Shown here: positions 8,294-17,435 of the stretch, in pieces
Numbering within the stretch: the first letter of the stretch is position 1
Layout of the letters: each line of letters begins with the position of its first letter
DNA from: Candidatus Poribacteria bacterium
GTDB lineage: Bacteria > Poribacteria > WGA-4E > WGA-3G
DNA length: 40,968 bases
Assembly: GCA_022819945.1 (NCBI GenBank)
Contig: JAJEGI010000140.1
Location: 1 to 40,968, forward strand
Direction of reading: 5' to 3'
Notes under the pieces: model-generated
Told to the model about the DNA's origin: nothing
The model's database searches: none
What the model saw: only the letters and a program-made list of their open reading frames with translations
Made by a program: the position numbers and the translations under genes

Positions 8294-9409
8294 ATGAAAC
8301 TCACATCCTCGCTCGACCTTGCCTCGTTTCAGAAAAGGCTTCTTGCTACCCCTTTACGTTTCTTATTAACTCCGCTGAGTTGGCTCTATGCCGCGGTTAT
8401 CTCAGGACGAAACCGACTTTATGCACTTGGTGTATTGAAAGCGCGTACGCTGCCGTGTCGCGTTATCAGTGTCGGTAATATCGTTGTTGGTGGGACCGGG
8501 AAAACGCCTGCTGTTATCGCTATTGCAAAACACCTTCAAGAGAAGAATGTGCGCGTCGGCATTCTGCTGCGCGGGTATAAACGCGTGTCTCGTGAAAAGG
8601 TAACAATCGTCTCAGACGGTGAAAAGGTGTGTGCTTCCCTGAGAGAGAGCGGTGACGAAGCATATATGATGGCAAGGCATCTCAGCGGTATTCCAATTGT
8701 TGTGGGTGGACAACGCTATCAGGCAGGGCAGATTGTGCTTGAACGTTTTAATATAGATGTCCTGCTTCTGGATGACGGATTCCAGCACCGGCAGCTTGCC
8801 CGTGATGTCGATATTCTCACGCTTTCCGCAAAACATCCTTTCGGATCGCCACAGAAATTGCTACCCGCGGGGACCTTGCGCGAACCGCCTACCGCCCTCC
8901 AACGTGCGGACATTATCGTATTGACACACATAGATACAACTGATGCCACTCGACATACCAAAGAGGCGGTGGGGCAATTAGCACCGAACGCTCTGGTTTT
9001 GGAGAGTATCCACCAACCCGTCCGTATCTATCCTTTAGTACCCGAAGTAGACAAAGAAGAAATGGGTTTTCGCCCTGCTGTGAAAGGGCTTAAAGGAAAG
9101 CGGATCCTTGCGGTCTGTGGGATAGGGAAGCCAGATGCATTTGTCGCAACGCTCATGCAGTGTTCTCCAGAGAGTGTGGAATTATTAGCATTTCCAGATC
9201 ATCACGTTTATGTTGAGGCGGACATAGTACAGATAGACATCGCGTTTCAGGCTGCGCAAGCGGATTTGATTGTCACAACACAAAAAGATGAGCAAAAACT
9301 GGTGAACCTTGTGGCACAATTGGAATCTCCGATAGCCGTGCTGGAGATCGCATTGGTTATCTCGGAGGACATTGAAAGACTTACTGCAGCGTTGTTGTCT
9401 TCTCGTTGA
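8294..9409 (+). CDS. lpxK: Tetraacyldisaccharide 4'-kinase
   Basis: A 371-residue LpxK, which phosphorylates the 4' position of the lipid A disaccharide using ATP at the inner membrane. Visible: an N-terminal hydrophobic region (F-L-L-T-P-L-S-W-L-Y-A-A-V), the P-loop V-G-N-I-V-V-G-G-T-G-K-T-P, G-I-L-L-R-G-Y-K-R, the signature D-D-G-F-Q-H-R and the C-terminal F-P-D-H-H-V-Y. ATG 8294 is chosen although no clear Shine-Dalgarno precedes it; a TTG at 8258 in the same frame is the alternative. It ends 3 nt from the convergent gene at 9413, so transcripts probably overlap. Confidence 0.94.
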   Translation: MKLTSSLDLASFQKRLLATPLRFLLTPLSWLYAAVISGRNRLYALGVLKARTLPCRVISVGNIVVGGTGKTPAVIAIAKHLQEKNVRVGILLRGYKRVSREKVTIVSDGEKVCASLRESGDEAYMMARHLSGIPIVVGGQRYQAGQIVLERFNIDVLLLDDGFQHRQLARDVDILTLSAKHPFGSPQKLLPAGTLREPPTALQRADIIVLTHIDTTDATRHTKEAVGQLAPNALVLESIHQPVRIYPLVPEVDKEEMGFRPAVKGLKGKRILAVCGIGKPDAFVATLMQCSPESVELLAFPDHHVYVEADIVQIDIAFQAAQADLIVTTQKDEQKLVNLVAQLESPIAVLEIALVISEDIERLTAALLSSR

Positions 9410-9412
9410 TTC

Positions 9413-11968
9413 TTATTTTCTCGTGCTTTGTCGTTTATGTGGCGCGCGTTGCTTATCGAGCCATTTGACGGAAAAGTGGAGCAGGTTTTCCATCATCTTA
9501 TCGTTGATTTGTACATCCTTCTCTGTCTCATTTTTTAAGCTGGTGACGATGTATAACCCTTTCTGAAAAGGTAGAAGCAGTAACCCGGATGCCTTTTCAA
9601 ACCCATCCCTCGGAAGCCCGGCTGCAGCGATATTGATTTTAGCGAGAGATGTCCATTTTCCGAGCGGGTCGAGCCACATATCGTCCAATCGAACGGCGGG
9701 TTGATCCATCGCATCTGGCTCGTCGTGATGGTTTCCATTCAGTGGGTTTGGGTATTGGAAGATACGTGACCGTTTCCCTTGCGATGTAGGGAATAATTCG
9801 TAAGTTTCATCGCATTCAATGCCGGTGAGGGGTTCTGGGATCCATCCCGCACCACGGCGCTGTTTGGTGCTGGTTTTGACATCTTGCCCTGAAACGATGG
9901 CAACCCCGCCTTGGCTGACGAAGTTTTTGATCCGGTGTTCAGCATCAATATTCAGACGATAGCCGGATTTGTAAATTTCGCCATTGCCGATCCACAAAAT
10001 ATCGGTTTTCGGGAGTCGGTCGGTTCGTAGATCTTGCGTTTCCTTATAAATCATGTGATGTTCCTGAATATATTCAAAACGTTCCAAGACAGGAAATTCG
10101 ACCGAAGATGTATTGCCAGTAAATGCCATGAGTCTGATCGGCATCGCCATTTGCACTTCTGAACGCGTGACCCCAGGTATCTTGGGCACCCCGTCATTCG
10201 GTTTCCAAAATTTGGTGTTAAAGGTAGCGTTTATGTTTCCGACAATTCGGTTACGTATGAGTTTTCGGCGGCGTGCGCGTTGTTCCGCTGGGTTTAAACT
10301 TCGTGCTGGATAGACGAGGGGTGCCAACGCCTCGTGGCGCACGGCGTTATCGTGTATCTGTTCAACGATGGAGGCGTGTGCTGTAATCTTGGCGCGGTTT
10401 ATCGGTAGGAGCCTCTTAAAAAGCGGGAATCCACGGCGGAATTTATTATCAAAACGGCGAAATGCGTTTTCAATGTCCCATCGCCGACCATAACTGAGGT
10501 CAATTGTTTTTAGGTCAATGCGTTCTTCGTTGACGTTGGTCACGTATCCGTGAACGACATTGATACCGTGGATAGGTTTACCGTCTTTGTTTGCGATGGC
10601 GATGTCCTCGGTATCGCGCATGTCTAAGATGGTGTCGGTTAAGCCGGTTAAGCTGAAGAGTTCGGGTTGATATTTCTCTGCGCTTTCGACAATGGTGCAA
10701 TATCCCGGTCCCCGCGGGAAAATGATATCGGCATCGCGGAAGGAGCGGAAGTTGATCTTAAACTTTTTATAGTGTCTTATCGTGAGTTGTTCAGGTTTAG
10801 CGATGCGCACAAATGGACCGACATTATGTTTGGCAACGGGTTGGACTCGGAGTTTCTGAACACTGAAGGCGTTGATTATATATTTTTTAAATTCAGCGTC
10901 CCACCCCCATCCCGGTGGACCGTCAAAAAACTCGATCTTCCCAAGTCGGATCTGATAAGGCGTATTGTTTTCAAAAACGAGAAAGTATCCGTTTTTGTCG
11001 TCGCCTTCGGCGCGATAGCGTAACCCACGATCATCACGGTGATTTAGTGCATCTAAGTTGTGCTTATACTCAATTTCATGTCCCCAATCATCTCTGTAAC
11101 CGTTATTGTCTCCATCTTTGACATCCATCAACGCTATATGTTTCTCATTGTAATCTTTAAGGATAGCGGTGTATTCGCCTGTCGCTGTGCGGACTTTGAT
11201 ACGGGTGCCGACTAACCGCTCAATGAGCCGTTCGTATCTTTCCTGATCCGATAAAATATCGGTAGCCGTAAGTTCGTCAATACCGGTGATGTCAGTTTCT
11301 TTATTGCTCCCCACTGCTTGTTGGTATGCTGCACTGTAACTGCTAAATTGCCCGCTAATACTACCCTTGACATTCTGCAGTACCATGTTGATAGCACTCT
11401 TTGAGGCTTCTTTGAGGGCGATGAACATATTTCGGATTTTCCGCCCCATTTTGTAGATGAAGGGTGGGTGGTAAACCCGCTCAAGTTCCCACGTGCGTTC
11501 CCGTAGTTCGCGTTCGTTCATCGCATCATGATAACGGATATATGCCACAATTTGATCGTCGCGTTCCTGGTTCGTGAAGATGTAACTCGGCGCATGCCCA
11601 CGTTGTCGGGATTCCTCGGAGATAATTTCCATACCTGAGAGCTCAAGCCGCATTGTGCCTCGATAGCGTCTACCGTCCTTCATATGAAAGACAACATATT
11701 TGTCTAAAAGCGTTTTCAGGAGTTTATCTTTCCGGAACAGTCCTATGAGATAAAAAAAAGCAGAAAATAAGAAGATGACTAAAACCACGCCACCGTAAAG
11801 TTGTACCTTTGCCCAAATACCGCTTGTGCCTTCATTCACTGCGTCGGTAACCGCATCGTCTTGACCAAACGCTGCGGGCAATAGCAAAAGCGACAACAAA
11901 ACAGCCGTTAGCATATAGCAGGGCAAGCGGTCCAATAAAAAATGTGCGATTCTTACGTTTTTAAGCAT
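9413..11968 (-). CDS. Large membrane protein of unrecognised family: SH3/Sm-like segments plus GATase-like C-terminus
   Basis: 851 residues, not recognised as a named family. A cleavable-looking signal (about 16-36) is followed by a second membrane segment (about 57-78), then a long soluble part. Residues 83-118 (D-K-Y-V-V-F-H-M-K-D-G-R-R-Y-R-G-T) and 248-282 (V-G-T-R-I-K-V-R-T-A-T-G-E-Y-T-A) look like small five-strand barrels of the Sm/SH3 kind. Residues 420-490 hold a third strand-rich stretch, and 560-575 is very basic. Residues 610-835 (I-L-W-I-G-N-G-E-I near 657; F-V-S-Q-G-G-V-A-I-V-S-G near 683) resemble a class I glutamine-amidotransferase-like fold without an obvious nucleophile. AAAGGAGG precedes the ATG by 8 nt. 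Convergent with lpxK. Confidence 0.75.
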   Translation of the reverse strand: MLKNVRIAHFLLDRLPCYMLTAVLLSLLLLPAAFGQDDAVTDAVNEGTSGIWAKVQLYGGVVLVIFLFSAFFYLIGLFRKDKLLKTLLDKYVVFHMKDGRRYRGTMRLELSGMEIISEESRQRGHAPSYIFTNQERDDQIVAYIRYHDAMNERELRERTWELERVYHPPFIYKMGRKIRNMFIALKEASKSAINMVLQNVKGSISGQFSSYSAAYQQAVGSNKETDITGIDELTATDILSDQERYERLIERLVGTRIKVRTATGEYTAILKDYNEKHIALMDVKDGDNNGYRDDWGHEIEYKHNLDALNHRDDRGLRYRAEGDDKNGYFLVFENNTPYQIRLGKIEFFDGPPGWGWDAEFKKYIINAFSVQKLRVQPVAKHNVGPFVRIAKPEQLTIRHYKKFKINFRSFRDADIIFPRGPGYCTIVESAEKYQPELFSLTGLTDTILDMRDTEDIAIANKDGKPIHGINVVHGYVTNVNEERIDLKTIDLSYGRRWDIENAFRRFDNKFRRGFPLFKRLLPINRAKITAHASIVEQIHDNAVRHEALAPLVYPARSLNPAEQRARRRKLIRNRIVGNINATFNTKFWKPNDGVPKIPGVTRSEVQMAMPIRLMAFTGNTSSVEFPVLERFEYIQEHHMIYKETQDLRTDRLPKTDILWIGNGEIYKSGYRLNIDAEHRIKNFVSQGGVAIVSGQDVKTSTKQRRGAGWIPEPLTGIECDETYELFPTSQGKRSRIFQYPNPLNGNHHDEPDAMDQPAVRLDDMWLDPLGKWTSLAKINIAAAGLPRDGFEKASGLLLLPFQKGLYIVTSLKNETEKDVQINDKMMENLLHFSVKWLDKQRAPHKRQSTRK

Positions 11969-12073
11969 GTGTCAATCCTCCTTTTCGTGTTGGAAACTAT
12001 TAGCGGTTAGCCGTCGGCTTTCGGTAAGAGATATGGGTTCACGAGATGCCTTTCCCACCGCTCCGAGATAAGA

Positions 12074-12934
12074 TTAGTGGATATTAACTCCATTTTCGGC
12101 GGCGATACGCCGGACGTTGGTGTTCGCGAGTGGGATTTTCTCCGCGGGTAAATGTTCTATCAATCCGTAACCATCTGGATAGAGGGCATCGAAGCGTTTG
12201 AGTGCAACACCGAGTGCGAGTTCACCCTCGCCGGGAACTTCTTCATTGAGATGGAGTACCAAACCGTTCTGAACACTGATGTCTTTAATATGCGCCATCG
12301 GTGCGACAGGCCCCATCACATCAAAAATGTGGTTCAGGCGGTCTTCGCTATCATAGACCTGCCGGAGTGTTTGAAAGTGGTTAACGAAATCCATGACGAT
12401 GCGAAGTCTATCGGAACCGACCTGTTCTACGATATCTCGGCAGGTTTCCGGTGAATCCATAATAGAGACGGCGTGCGTCTCCATAACGAGTGTGAGTTCG
12501 TGTTGTTCAGCATGTTCCGCAATCGGTTTCAAAGTCTCAATCAACCGTTCCATTGATGCTGGCAGGTAGTTATCCCGATGCGATGTCCAAGCCCCCTCAG
12601 GGTTGAGACTCCCCGGACGAAACAGATAGTGGTGTGCACCAAGAGAGACAGCAGTTGCCATACCGCGTTGGACGCTCGCAATCGCGGCTTCTCGGACAGC
12701 CACATCTGGATGAAAAAGACACTCGTCGTAGGTTATACCGAATTGCACAAGGTCGAGTGCTGCTGCTTCTAACATTTGCACACAGCGTGTGCAAGCGTCT
12801 GGTGGTACAGATGGAATCTCCGCGCTACGGAAATGGAAACTCAAGCCTGTAAATTCCAATGCTTTGATGTTTGCGATTTCATCTGATGTAAGTGTGCGGA
12901 AGTCACCGCAGAGTCCAACAACGCCAAGTTTCAT
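12074..12934 (-). CDS. Sugar phosphate isomerase/epimerase (xylose-isomerase-like TIM barrel)
   Basis: 286 residues of the AP-endonuclease-2/xylose-isomerase-like fold (PF01261). Seen: M-K-L-G-V-V-G-L-C-G-D-F at the N-terminus, F-G-I-T-Y-D-E-C-L-F, L-V-M-E-T-H-A-V-S-I with the metal-binding Glu, I-V-M-D-F-V-N-H-F with Asp/His, A-H-I-K-D-I-S, and G-L-I-E-H-L-P with the late Glu. These match the four metal ligands of the family. The substrate is unknown; members act on sugars, inositols and hydroxypyruvate. AAGGAAAA lies before the ATG. It begins 18 nt after the cyclase gene ends and its ribosome site lies in that gap, so the two are probably cotranscribed. Confidence 0.88.
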   Translation of the reverse strand: MKLGVVGLCGDFRTLTSDEIANIKALEFTGLSFHFRSAEIPSVPPDACTRCVQMLEAAALDLVQFGITYDECLFHPDVAVREAAIASVQRGMATAVSLGAHHYLFRPGSLNPEGAWTSHRDNYLPASMERLIETLKPIAEHAEQHELTLVMETHAVSIMDSPETCRDIVEQVGSDRLRIVMDFVNHFQTLRQVYDSEDRLNHIFDVMGPVAPMAHIKDISVQNGLVLHLNEEVPGEGELALGVALKRFDALYPDGYGLIEHLPAEKIPLANTNVRRIAAENGVNIH

Positions 12935-12952
12935 GTTTTTTCCTTTTTCTTT

Positions 12953-15900
12953 TTAAACGCAAATTTCTTCATTCGGTTTAGGAGCAGTTGCGAAAACCTC
13001 TAATTCCTTTAGGAGATTTTTGGCACGTACAAGGTCATTTGTATCAAGACCTTCTGAGAACCATGCATATATCGGTTTGAGTAGATTGTATGCGTCTTTA
13101 CCCCGATTTTGGGTGCGCCATAATTCGCTTAAACTGAGTGCGGCTCGGAGTTCCCATGATTTCGCGCTTTGTTGTTGTGCTATTGTTAACGCTTCCTGAA
13201 AGTCGGCTTCAGCTTGTGCAACTATTGACGATGTATCTTCTGTGCCAGCAGCCTCGACTTTATCGGCAAGCGTGAGATGGAGTTCACCCTTCTGTCGCGT
13301 GAGTTCTGCAGCATAAGTGCGTTCCCCTGTACGTGTAATAACGCATAGTGCTGAATCGAGTGTTTGTAAGGCTAAACTGTATTGTCCTACGCGTTGATAT
13401 ACTTGTGCGAGGAGCGCGAGAAAGAGCGGCAGAAGTATCTCACCTCTTGTCTCCTCCCATGCGGCGATGCCTTGACGAATGGTCGCGATGGCTTCTTCGG
13501 GGCGGTTCTGCTCTGCGAGTACCCACCCTTTCATCACAATTGCTGCGGCTTCCCAGGCGGAGAACCCGTGTTCCTGACATATCTGTAGCATTTGCGTTGC
13601 TGAGGGGTCTACTTGCGCCGCTTCACCGCGGTACTGATAAAGCACGGTTTTAAAATGCAGCGACACAGCCCGACTGAAAGGGTGGTTCGTGTTCTGCCCG
13701 ATAATTATAGCCTTATTAATCCGTTCTTCCGCTTGTACAGGGTAACCGAGGCACCATAAGAGCGGCGCGGAATAGGCGAGGAGCGTCATTCCGGGTTCCG
13801 CGACGTAGTGAAGGAACGCTGGGACCGGATGGTGCTGCGGTTGATAACGTTCAAGTCCTGCTTCTAAGTGTGCCAAAGCGTTTTTGAATTCACTTAAATA
13901 GTAGAGCGTTGCCCCAAGGGCACGATATGCTTCGACTTCAAATGCTTGGTTTTCTGCTTGTTTGGCAATAGCGAGGCAGGCTTCACCGAGTTCGCGTGCC
14001 GAAAGCAGCCGTCCGCTTACCAGATGAGAGAGCCATAATCCGAACAGCACTGGAAATCGGAGATCTTTTGCCCGATACAGTAAAGCATCCGGTGCGTCTT
14101 CTACCTGAGTTTCCTCCCTTTCTTCGAGTGTTTCGAGGAGTTCGCGTGCGCGTGTATAGGCGGCTTCCACCTCTGGCGAGGCGTATCCTTTGGTCGCAAT
14201 CAGTGCTGTACCGAGTGTTGTCTGTAGTTCCAATTCACGCTGCGCGACGGCGATCTGCTGTGCCCGGGTTTTGGCGTTTGTCGAAAGTGTTTCAAGAGCG
14301 GCAAGCCCTTGCGTGATGTGGCGGATACCCTCTACATTTGCGGAGTGTTCTAAGGCTCGGTGTGCCGCACGGTGCCAATAATCAACCGCTTTTTCAGGGA
14401 GCCCTGCCTCGGTATAATGATAAGCGACGAGTTCGGGTTGGAAACTGTCTGTACGCTGCAATACCTCTGCGATCTGTTGATGGTACTGTTGGCGTCTGCT
14501 TTTTAGTAGCGATTGGTAAGCAGTTTCACGTAGTAGCGGATGTCTGAAGGTATAACGGAACTGGTTATCAGGTAGTTCGTTGCGGTTGAGAATGTAAGCG
14601 TTTACTAATGTGTCCAATTCACCTTTCAGAGATACGAGGTCAGTGAATGTGTGGTTTTCGAGATTAACGCCTGATGCGATCTGATGGAGGAGTTCGGCTG
14701 TCCATTCTCTGCCGAGCGTTGCGCTGAGTTGGATAATCTCCTTTGCGGTGCCGAGTTCGTCGAGTCGTGCTGTTAACAAATCTTGTAGGGTTACCGGCAC
14801 CTCCATCGTTTGCCGTTGTGGTCGCGTTATGTCCGATGCATCGGAAAAGAGAGCCGCGGTGTCGCCTTCAAGCATCATTTGCGTGAGTTCCTCAACGAAC
14901 AGCGGGACGCCCTTAGTCATTTCGACGATCTGGGTTAATAGGTTTGATGGCAGTTGTGTATCGCCTGCAACGTGCTGAATCATTGTTTCGACTTCCGAAG
15001 GTGTAAGGGTCGCCAACGTCAATGTATTTGCCCACGCCGGTTGCAGAATATTCGTCAGCGTTTCTCTCTCTAAGACAGAATTTGTAAGATTTCCATCGGA
15101 AAGCGTCTCCGAGTTTTCTTGTTCCTGAGAGTGTACAGCGTGCCGAAAATACTGTGTGTCAGAACGGCAGGACAAAACTGTGAAAATTCGGGCATTTTCG
15201 ATGCGTGCGATTAAGAGTGTAAGAAATTCTATACTCGATGGATCGATCCAGTGGAGGTCCTCCACGACAAAGAGTATGGGTTTGCGTTCTGACATTTTCA
15301 GCAGCACTTGAACAAGTACTTCCAGCGTCTGTTGCCGCCGTTGTGTGCCTCTCCATCCGGCGGGATATATGTCCTGTTCAACGGGTCTACCATACAGGCG
15401 CGCGCCGCTCCCGGTTTCCGTTTGGCGTTGGACCTCAAAAGGTATATCCAATAATTCGGCGAGGAGTGGCAAAGTTTCTGGAGTGTCCGCCTGCGTTTGG
15501 TCCTCTGGACGTGTATCTTGTTCGACAGTTGAAACGCTATAATCACGCAAGAGGTCTTCGAGTTTTTCAAGTCTTATCTGTGCAGTATCAGTGCTTGTAA
15601 ACTGTACGACGTGTTCTTGGAACAGCGAAAGAATAGGGTATAGTGGACTGTTCTGATAATAAGGCGAGCATCTCCCTTCTAAGGTAACCACTTCTGAATC
15701 GGTCTTGGCGTGTTCTTGAATCAGTTGAACACATCTTGATTTTCCGATACCGGCTTCACCTTCAATAAGGAGTGCTTGTCCATGAGCTGCGAGTGCGCGT
15801 GTCCAACCTTGTTTGAGTATCTCAACTTCTCGCTCGCGTCCGATAAGCGGTGTTAATCCGTTCTCGCTGGCGATGTCCAACCGACTTTGTGCCGGGATTT

Positions 15901-16606
15901 CACCCAACACCTGATAGATGTTCACGGGCTGCGAAATACCGCGGAGTACAGATGCCCCGAGTGCCTCACACTTGAAAAAGCCCTCGACCAATTGATGCGT
16001 CGTATCACCAATGACAACCGTGTTCGGGGTCGCGAGTTTTTCCATCCTTGCGGCGACATTCGGCGTTTTCCCGACGATGTCGATTGCTTCGGGAGCTTCC
16101 TGTCCTGAGATGTGCCAAACGACGACACGTCCTGTATCAATGCTAATCCGAATGTTAATTTCTACGCCGAAGGAATCGTGGAGATAAGGGTTCAAAGTTT
16201 CCAGAGCGGCGACGATGCCTAACGCGGCGCGGACCGCACGATGTGCTGTGTCTTCGTGTGCGGTCGGGTAACCGAAGTAAACAAGGATACCGTCACCGAA
16301 GTAGCGTGCGACGTGTCCACTTTGTGCTAACACCACCTCCATAATACATGTCCGATAGACCTCTAACAGATTTCGGAGTTCCTCGGGGTCAAGTTTTTCG
16401 GTGAAAGCGGTGGAGTCCACAATATCGCAAAAGAGGACAGTGAGTTGGCGACGTTCTGCGCCGTGTGACAGTATCTGTTCGATGGGAACTGTATCTGCGG
16501 GGAGTTCGCTGGCACGCGAGGTGCTGTCAAGCGGCGTACCACATTCACCGCAAAATTTGAACGGCGGATTCAAAAACCCACAATTTGCGCAGAGTTTGTG
16601 CTGCAT
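12953..16606 (-). CDS. Class III adenylate/guanylate cyclase - AAA ATPase - TPR protein
   Basis: 1217 residues. Domain order: a zinc ribbon (C6, C9, C19, C22); a class III nucleotidyl cyclase domain (about 52-235) with both metal Asp residues (D61 in F-C-D-I-V-D-S-T, D105 in Y-F-G-D-G-I) and the N183/R187 transition-state pair in P-N-V-A-A-R-M; an orphan STAND-like ATPase with Walker A G-E-A-G-I-G-K-S (283-290) and Walker B F-V-V-E-D-L-H-W-I-D; then about 500 residues of TPR-like helices. The usual adenine-specifying Lys position holds Arg (H-V-A-R-Y), common in this subfamily, so the product nucleotide is uncertain. GGAGGAA precedes the ATG by 8 nt. Likely a cytoplasmic signalling protein; the signal sensed is unknown. 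Confidence 0.92.
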   Translation of the reverse strand: MQHKLCANCGFLNPPFKFCGECGTPLDSTSRASELPADTVPIEQILSHGAERRQLTVLFCDIVDSTAFTEKLDPEELRNLLEVYRTCIMEVVLAQSGHVARYFGDGILVYFGYPTAHEDTAHRAVRAALGIVAALETLNPYLHDSFGVEINIRISIDTGRVVVWHISGQEAPEAIDIVGKTPNVAARMEKLATPNTVVIGDTTHQLVEGFFKCEALGASVLRGISQPVNIYQVLGEIPAQSRLDIASENGLTPLIGREREVEILKQGWTRALAAHGQALLIEGEAGIGKSRCVQLIQEHAKTDSEVVTLEGRCSPYYQNSPLYPILSLFQEHVVQFTSTDTAQIRLEKLEDLLRDYSVSTVEQDTRPEDQTQADTPETLPLLAELLDIPFEVQRQTETGSGARLYGRPVEQDIYPAGWRGTQRRQQTLEVLVQVLLKMSERKPILFVVEDLHWIDPSSIEFLTLLIARIENARIFTVLSCRSDTQYFRHAVHSQEQENSETLSDGNLTNSVLERETLTNILQPAWANTLTLATLTPSEVETMIQHVAGDTQLPSNLLTQIVEMTKGVPLFVEELTQMMLEGDTAALFSDASDITRPQRQTMEVPVTLQDLLTARLDELGTAKEIIQLSATLGREWTAELLHQIASGVNLENHTFTDLVSLKGELDTLVNAYILNRNELPDNQFRYTFRHPLLRETAYQSLLKSRRQQYHQQIAEVLQRTDSFQPELVAYHYTEAGLPEKAVDYWHRAAHRALEHSANVEGIRHITQGLAALETLSTNAKTRAQQIAVAQRELELQTTLGTALIATKGYASPEVEAAYTRARELLETLEEREETQVEDAPDALLYRAKDLRFPVLFGLWLSHLVSGRLLSARELGEACLAIAKQAENQAFEVEAYRALGATLYYLSEFKNALAHLEAGLERYQPQHHPVPAFLHYVAEPGMTLLAYSAPLLWCLGYPVQAEERINKAIIIGQNTNHPFSRAVSLHFKTVLYQYRGEAAQVDPSATQMLQICQEHGFSAWEAAAIVMKGWVLAEQNRPEEAIATIRQGIAAWEETRGEILLPLFLALLAQVYQRVGQYSLALQTLDSALCVITRTGERTYAAELTRQKGELHLTLADKVEAAGTEDTSSIVAQAEADFQEALTIAQQQSAKSWELRAALSLSELWRTQNRGKDAYNLLKPIYAWFSEGLDTNDLVRAKNLLKELEVFATAPKPNEEICV

Positions 16607-16632
16607 AAGCGGTTCCTCCGCTGAGGTACGCT

Positions 16633-17349
16633 CTACTTCCTGAATTGGTTCAGATACTCTTCTAACTCGGCGTCGCGCGGATCCAATTTATACGCTTCCT
16701 GATACTGATCAAGTGCTATATCAGTTCTACCTACCTTCATATAAAAGGAACCGAGGTTGCGATAGGCGACGCTATGTGTAGGCTTCAAATCTATGGCGCG
16801 TATGTAGTGGTCACGGGCTCGCAATAGGTAGACTTTCGTCTGTCCAACAAGCACATTAAGCGTGATTTCATTCTCCCAGCGTTGCCTGTACACCTCGCCG
16901 CCGAGTTGTTTCGCCGCGACTTCAATCGCGTCAGCGACTGCCTCATGCCGTGTTTTGAATGTGATTGCGCCAGAGGTTATTTTGTCAATAGCCGTTTTGA
17001 GTTCTGATACGGCTTTGTCTGCGGATTCGTCTCTTAACTCCGTTTCCCATGAGGGCCAAAGCGGGCCAGCGTATTCGAGGCCCTGTTTGTAGTAAACAGC
17101 GCCGAGGTCGTTATAGATTTCGGCGTTTTCCGGGCGCATCTTTAATGCTTCGCTGTAGAGTTCAATGGCTTGTTGAAGTTGTCCAGCGTTGAAGGCATCT
17201 GTGGCATGCGTGCGAAGTTGTTTGAACTCTTCGCTTTCCAAATTGACAGCGATACCCAACTGCGGCTTGTCTCCGACGAAAAAGTAGATACTGCCGACCA
17301 ACAGAATAGCAAGGCAGACGGCGATGAGCGTTGGTAGTTGCAATTTCAT
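16633..17349 (-). CDS. Membrane-anchored TPR protein
   Basis: 238 residues. An N-terminal hydrophobic anchor (about 7-25, I-A-V-C-L-A-I-L-L-V-G-S-I-Y-F-F) is followed by a periplasmic-looking TPR region: A-F-N-A-G-Q-L-Q-Q-A-I-E-L-Y-S-E-A-L near 52-70, Y-N-D-L-G-A-V-Y-Y-K-Q-G near 79, and a second pair near 185-225 (A-Y-R-N-L-G-S-F-Y-M-K-V-G, A-L-D-Q-Y-Q-E-A-Y-K-L-D-P-R). It lies between the HtrA protease and the cyclase-TPR giant, 26 nt before the latter, suggesting one transcript. The start carries the repeated leader also seen at 3884 and 32689. Probably a scaffold; partners unknown. Confidence 0.85.
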   Translation of the reverse strand: MKLQLPTLIAVCLAILLVGSIYFFVGDKPQLGIAVNLESEEFKQLRTHATDAFNAGQLQQAIELYSEALKMRPENAEIYNDLGAVYYKQGLEYAGPLWPSWETELRDESADKAVSELKTAIDKITSGAITFKTRHEAVADAIEVAAKQLGGEVYRQRWENEITLNVLVGQTKVYLLRARDHYIRAIDLKPTHSVAYRNLGSFYMKVGRTDIALDQYQEAYKLDPRDAELEEYLNQFRK

Positions 17350-17386
17350 TTTTTTAATTTTCCTTGCGGTTCGGTGAGGTGGATTA
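17347..17386 (-). repeat. Repeated 5' leader, copy 2 (TPR gene)
   Basis: On the minus strand AATCCACCTCACCGAACCGC, then AAGG and an A/T-rich stretch up to the ATG at 17349. Closely matches the leaders at 3882-3922 and 32687-32724. Confidence 0.65.
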
Positions 17387-17390
17387 GATG

Positions 17391-17425
17391 CTTAACTGAA
17401 AACGGATAACTGTTAACTGACGACT
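17391..17425. repeat. TTAACTGA-family intergenic element, partial copy
   Basis: TTAACTGAAAACGGATAACT (17392-17411) followed by TTAACTGACGACT (17413-17425), the terminal motif of the element at 24974-25066. No inner TTGTGGC/GCCACAA pair is seen, so it appears to be one arm only. Confidence 0.5.
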
Positions 17426-17435
17426 ATAAGAACAC

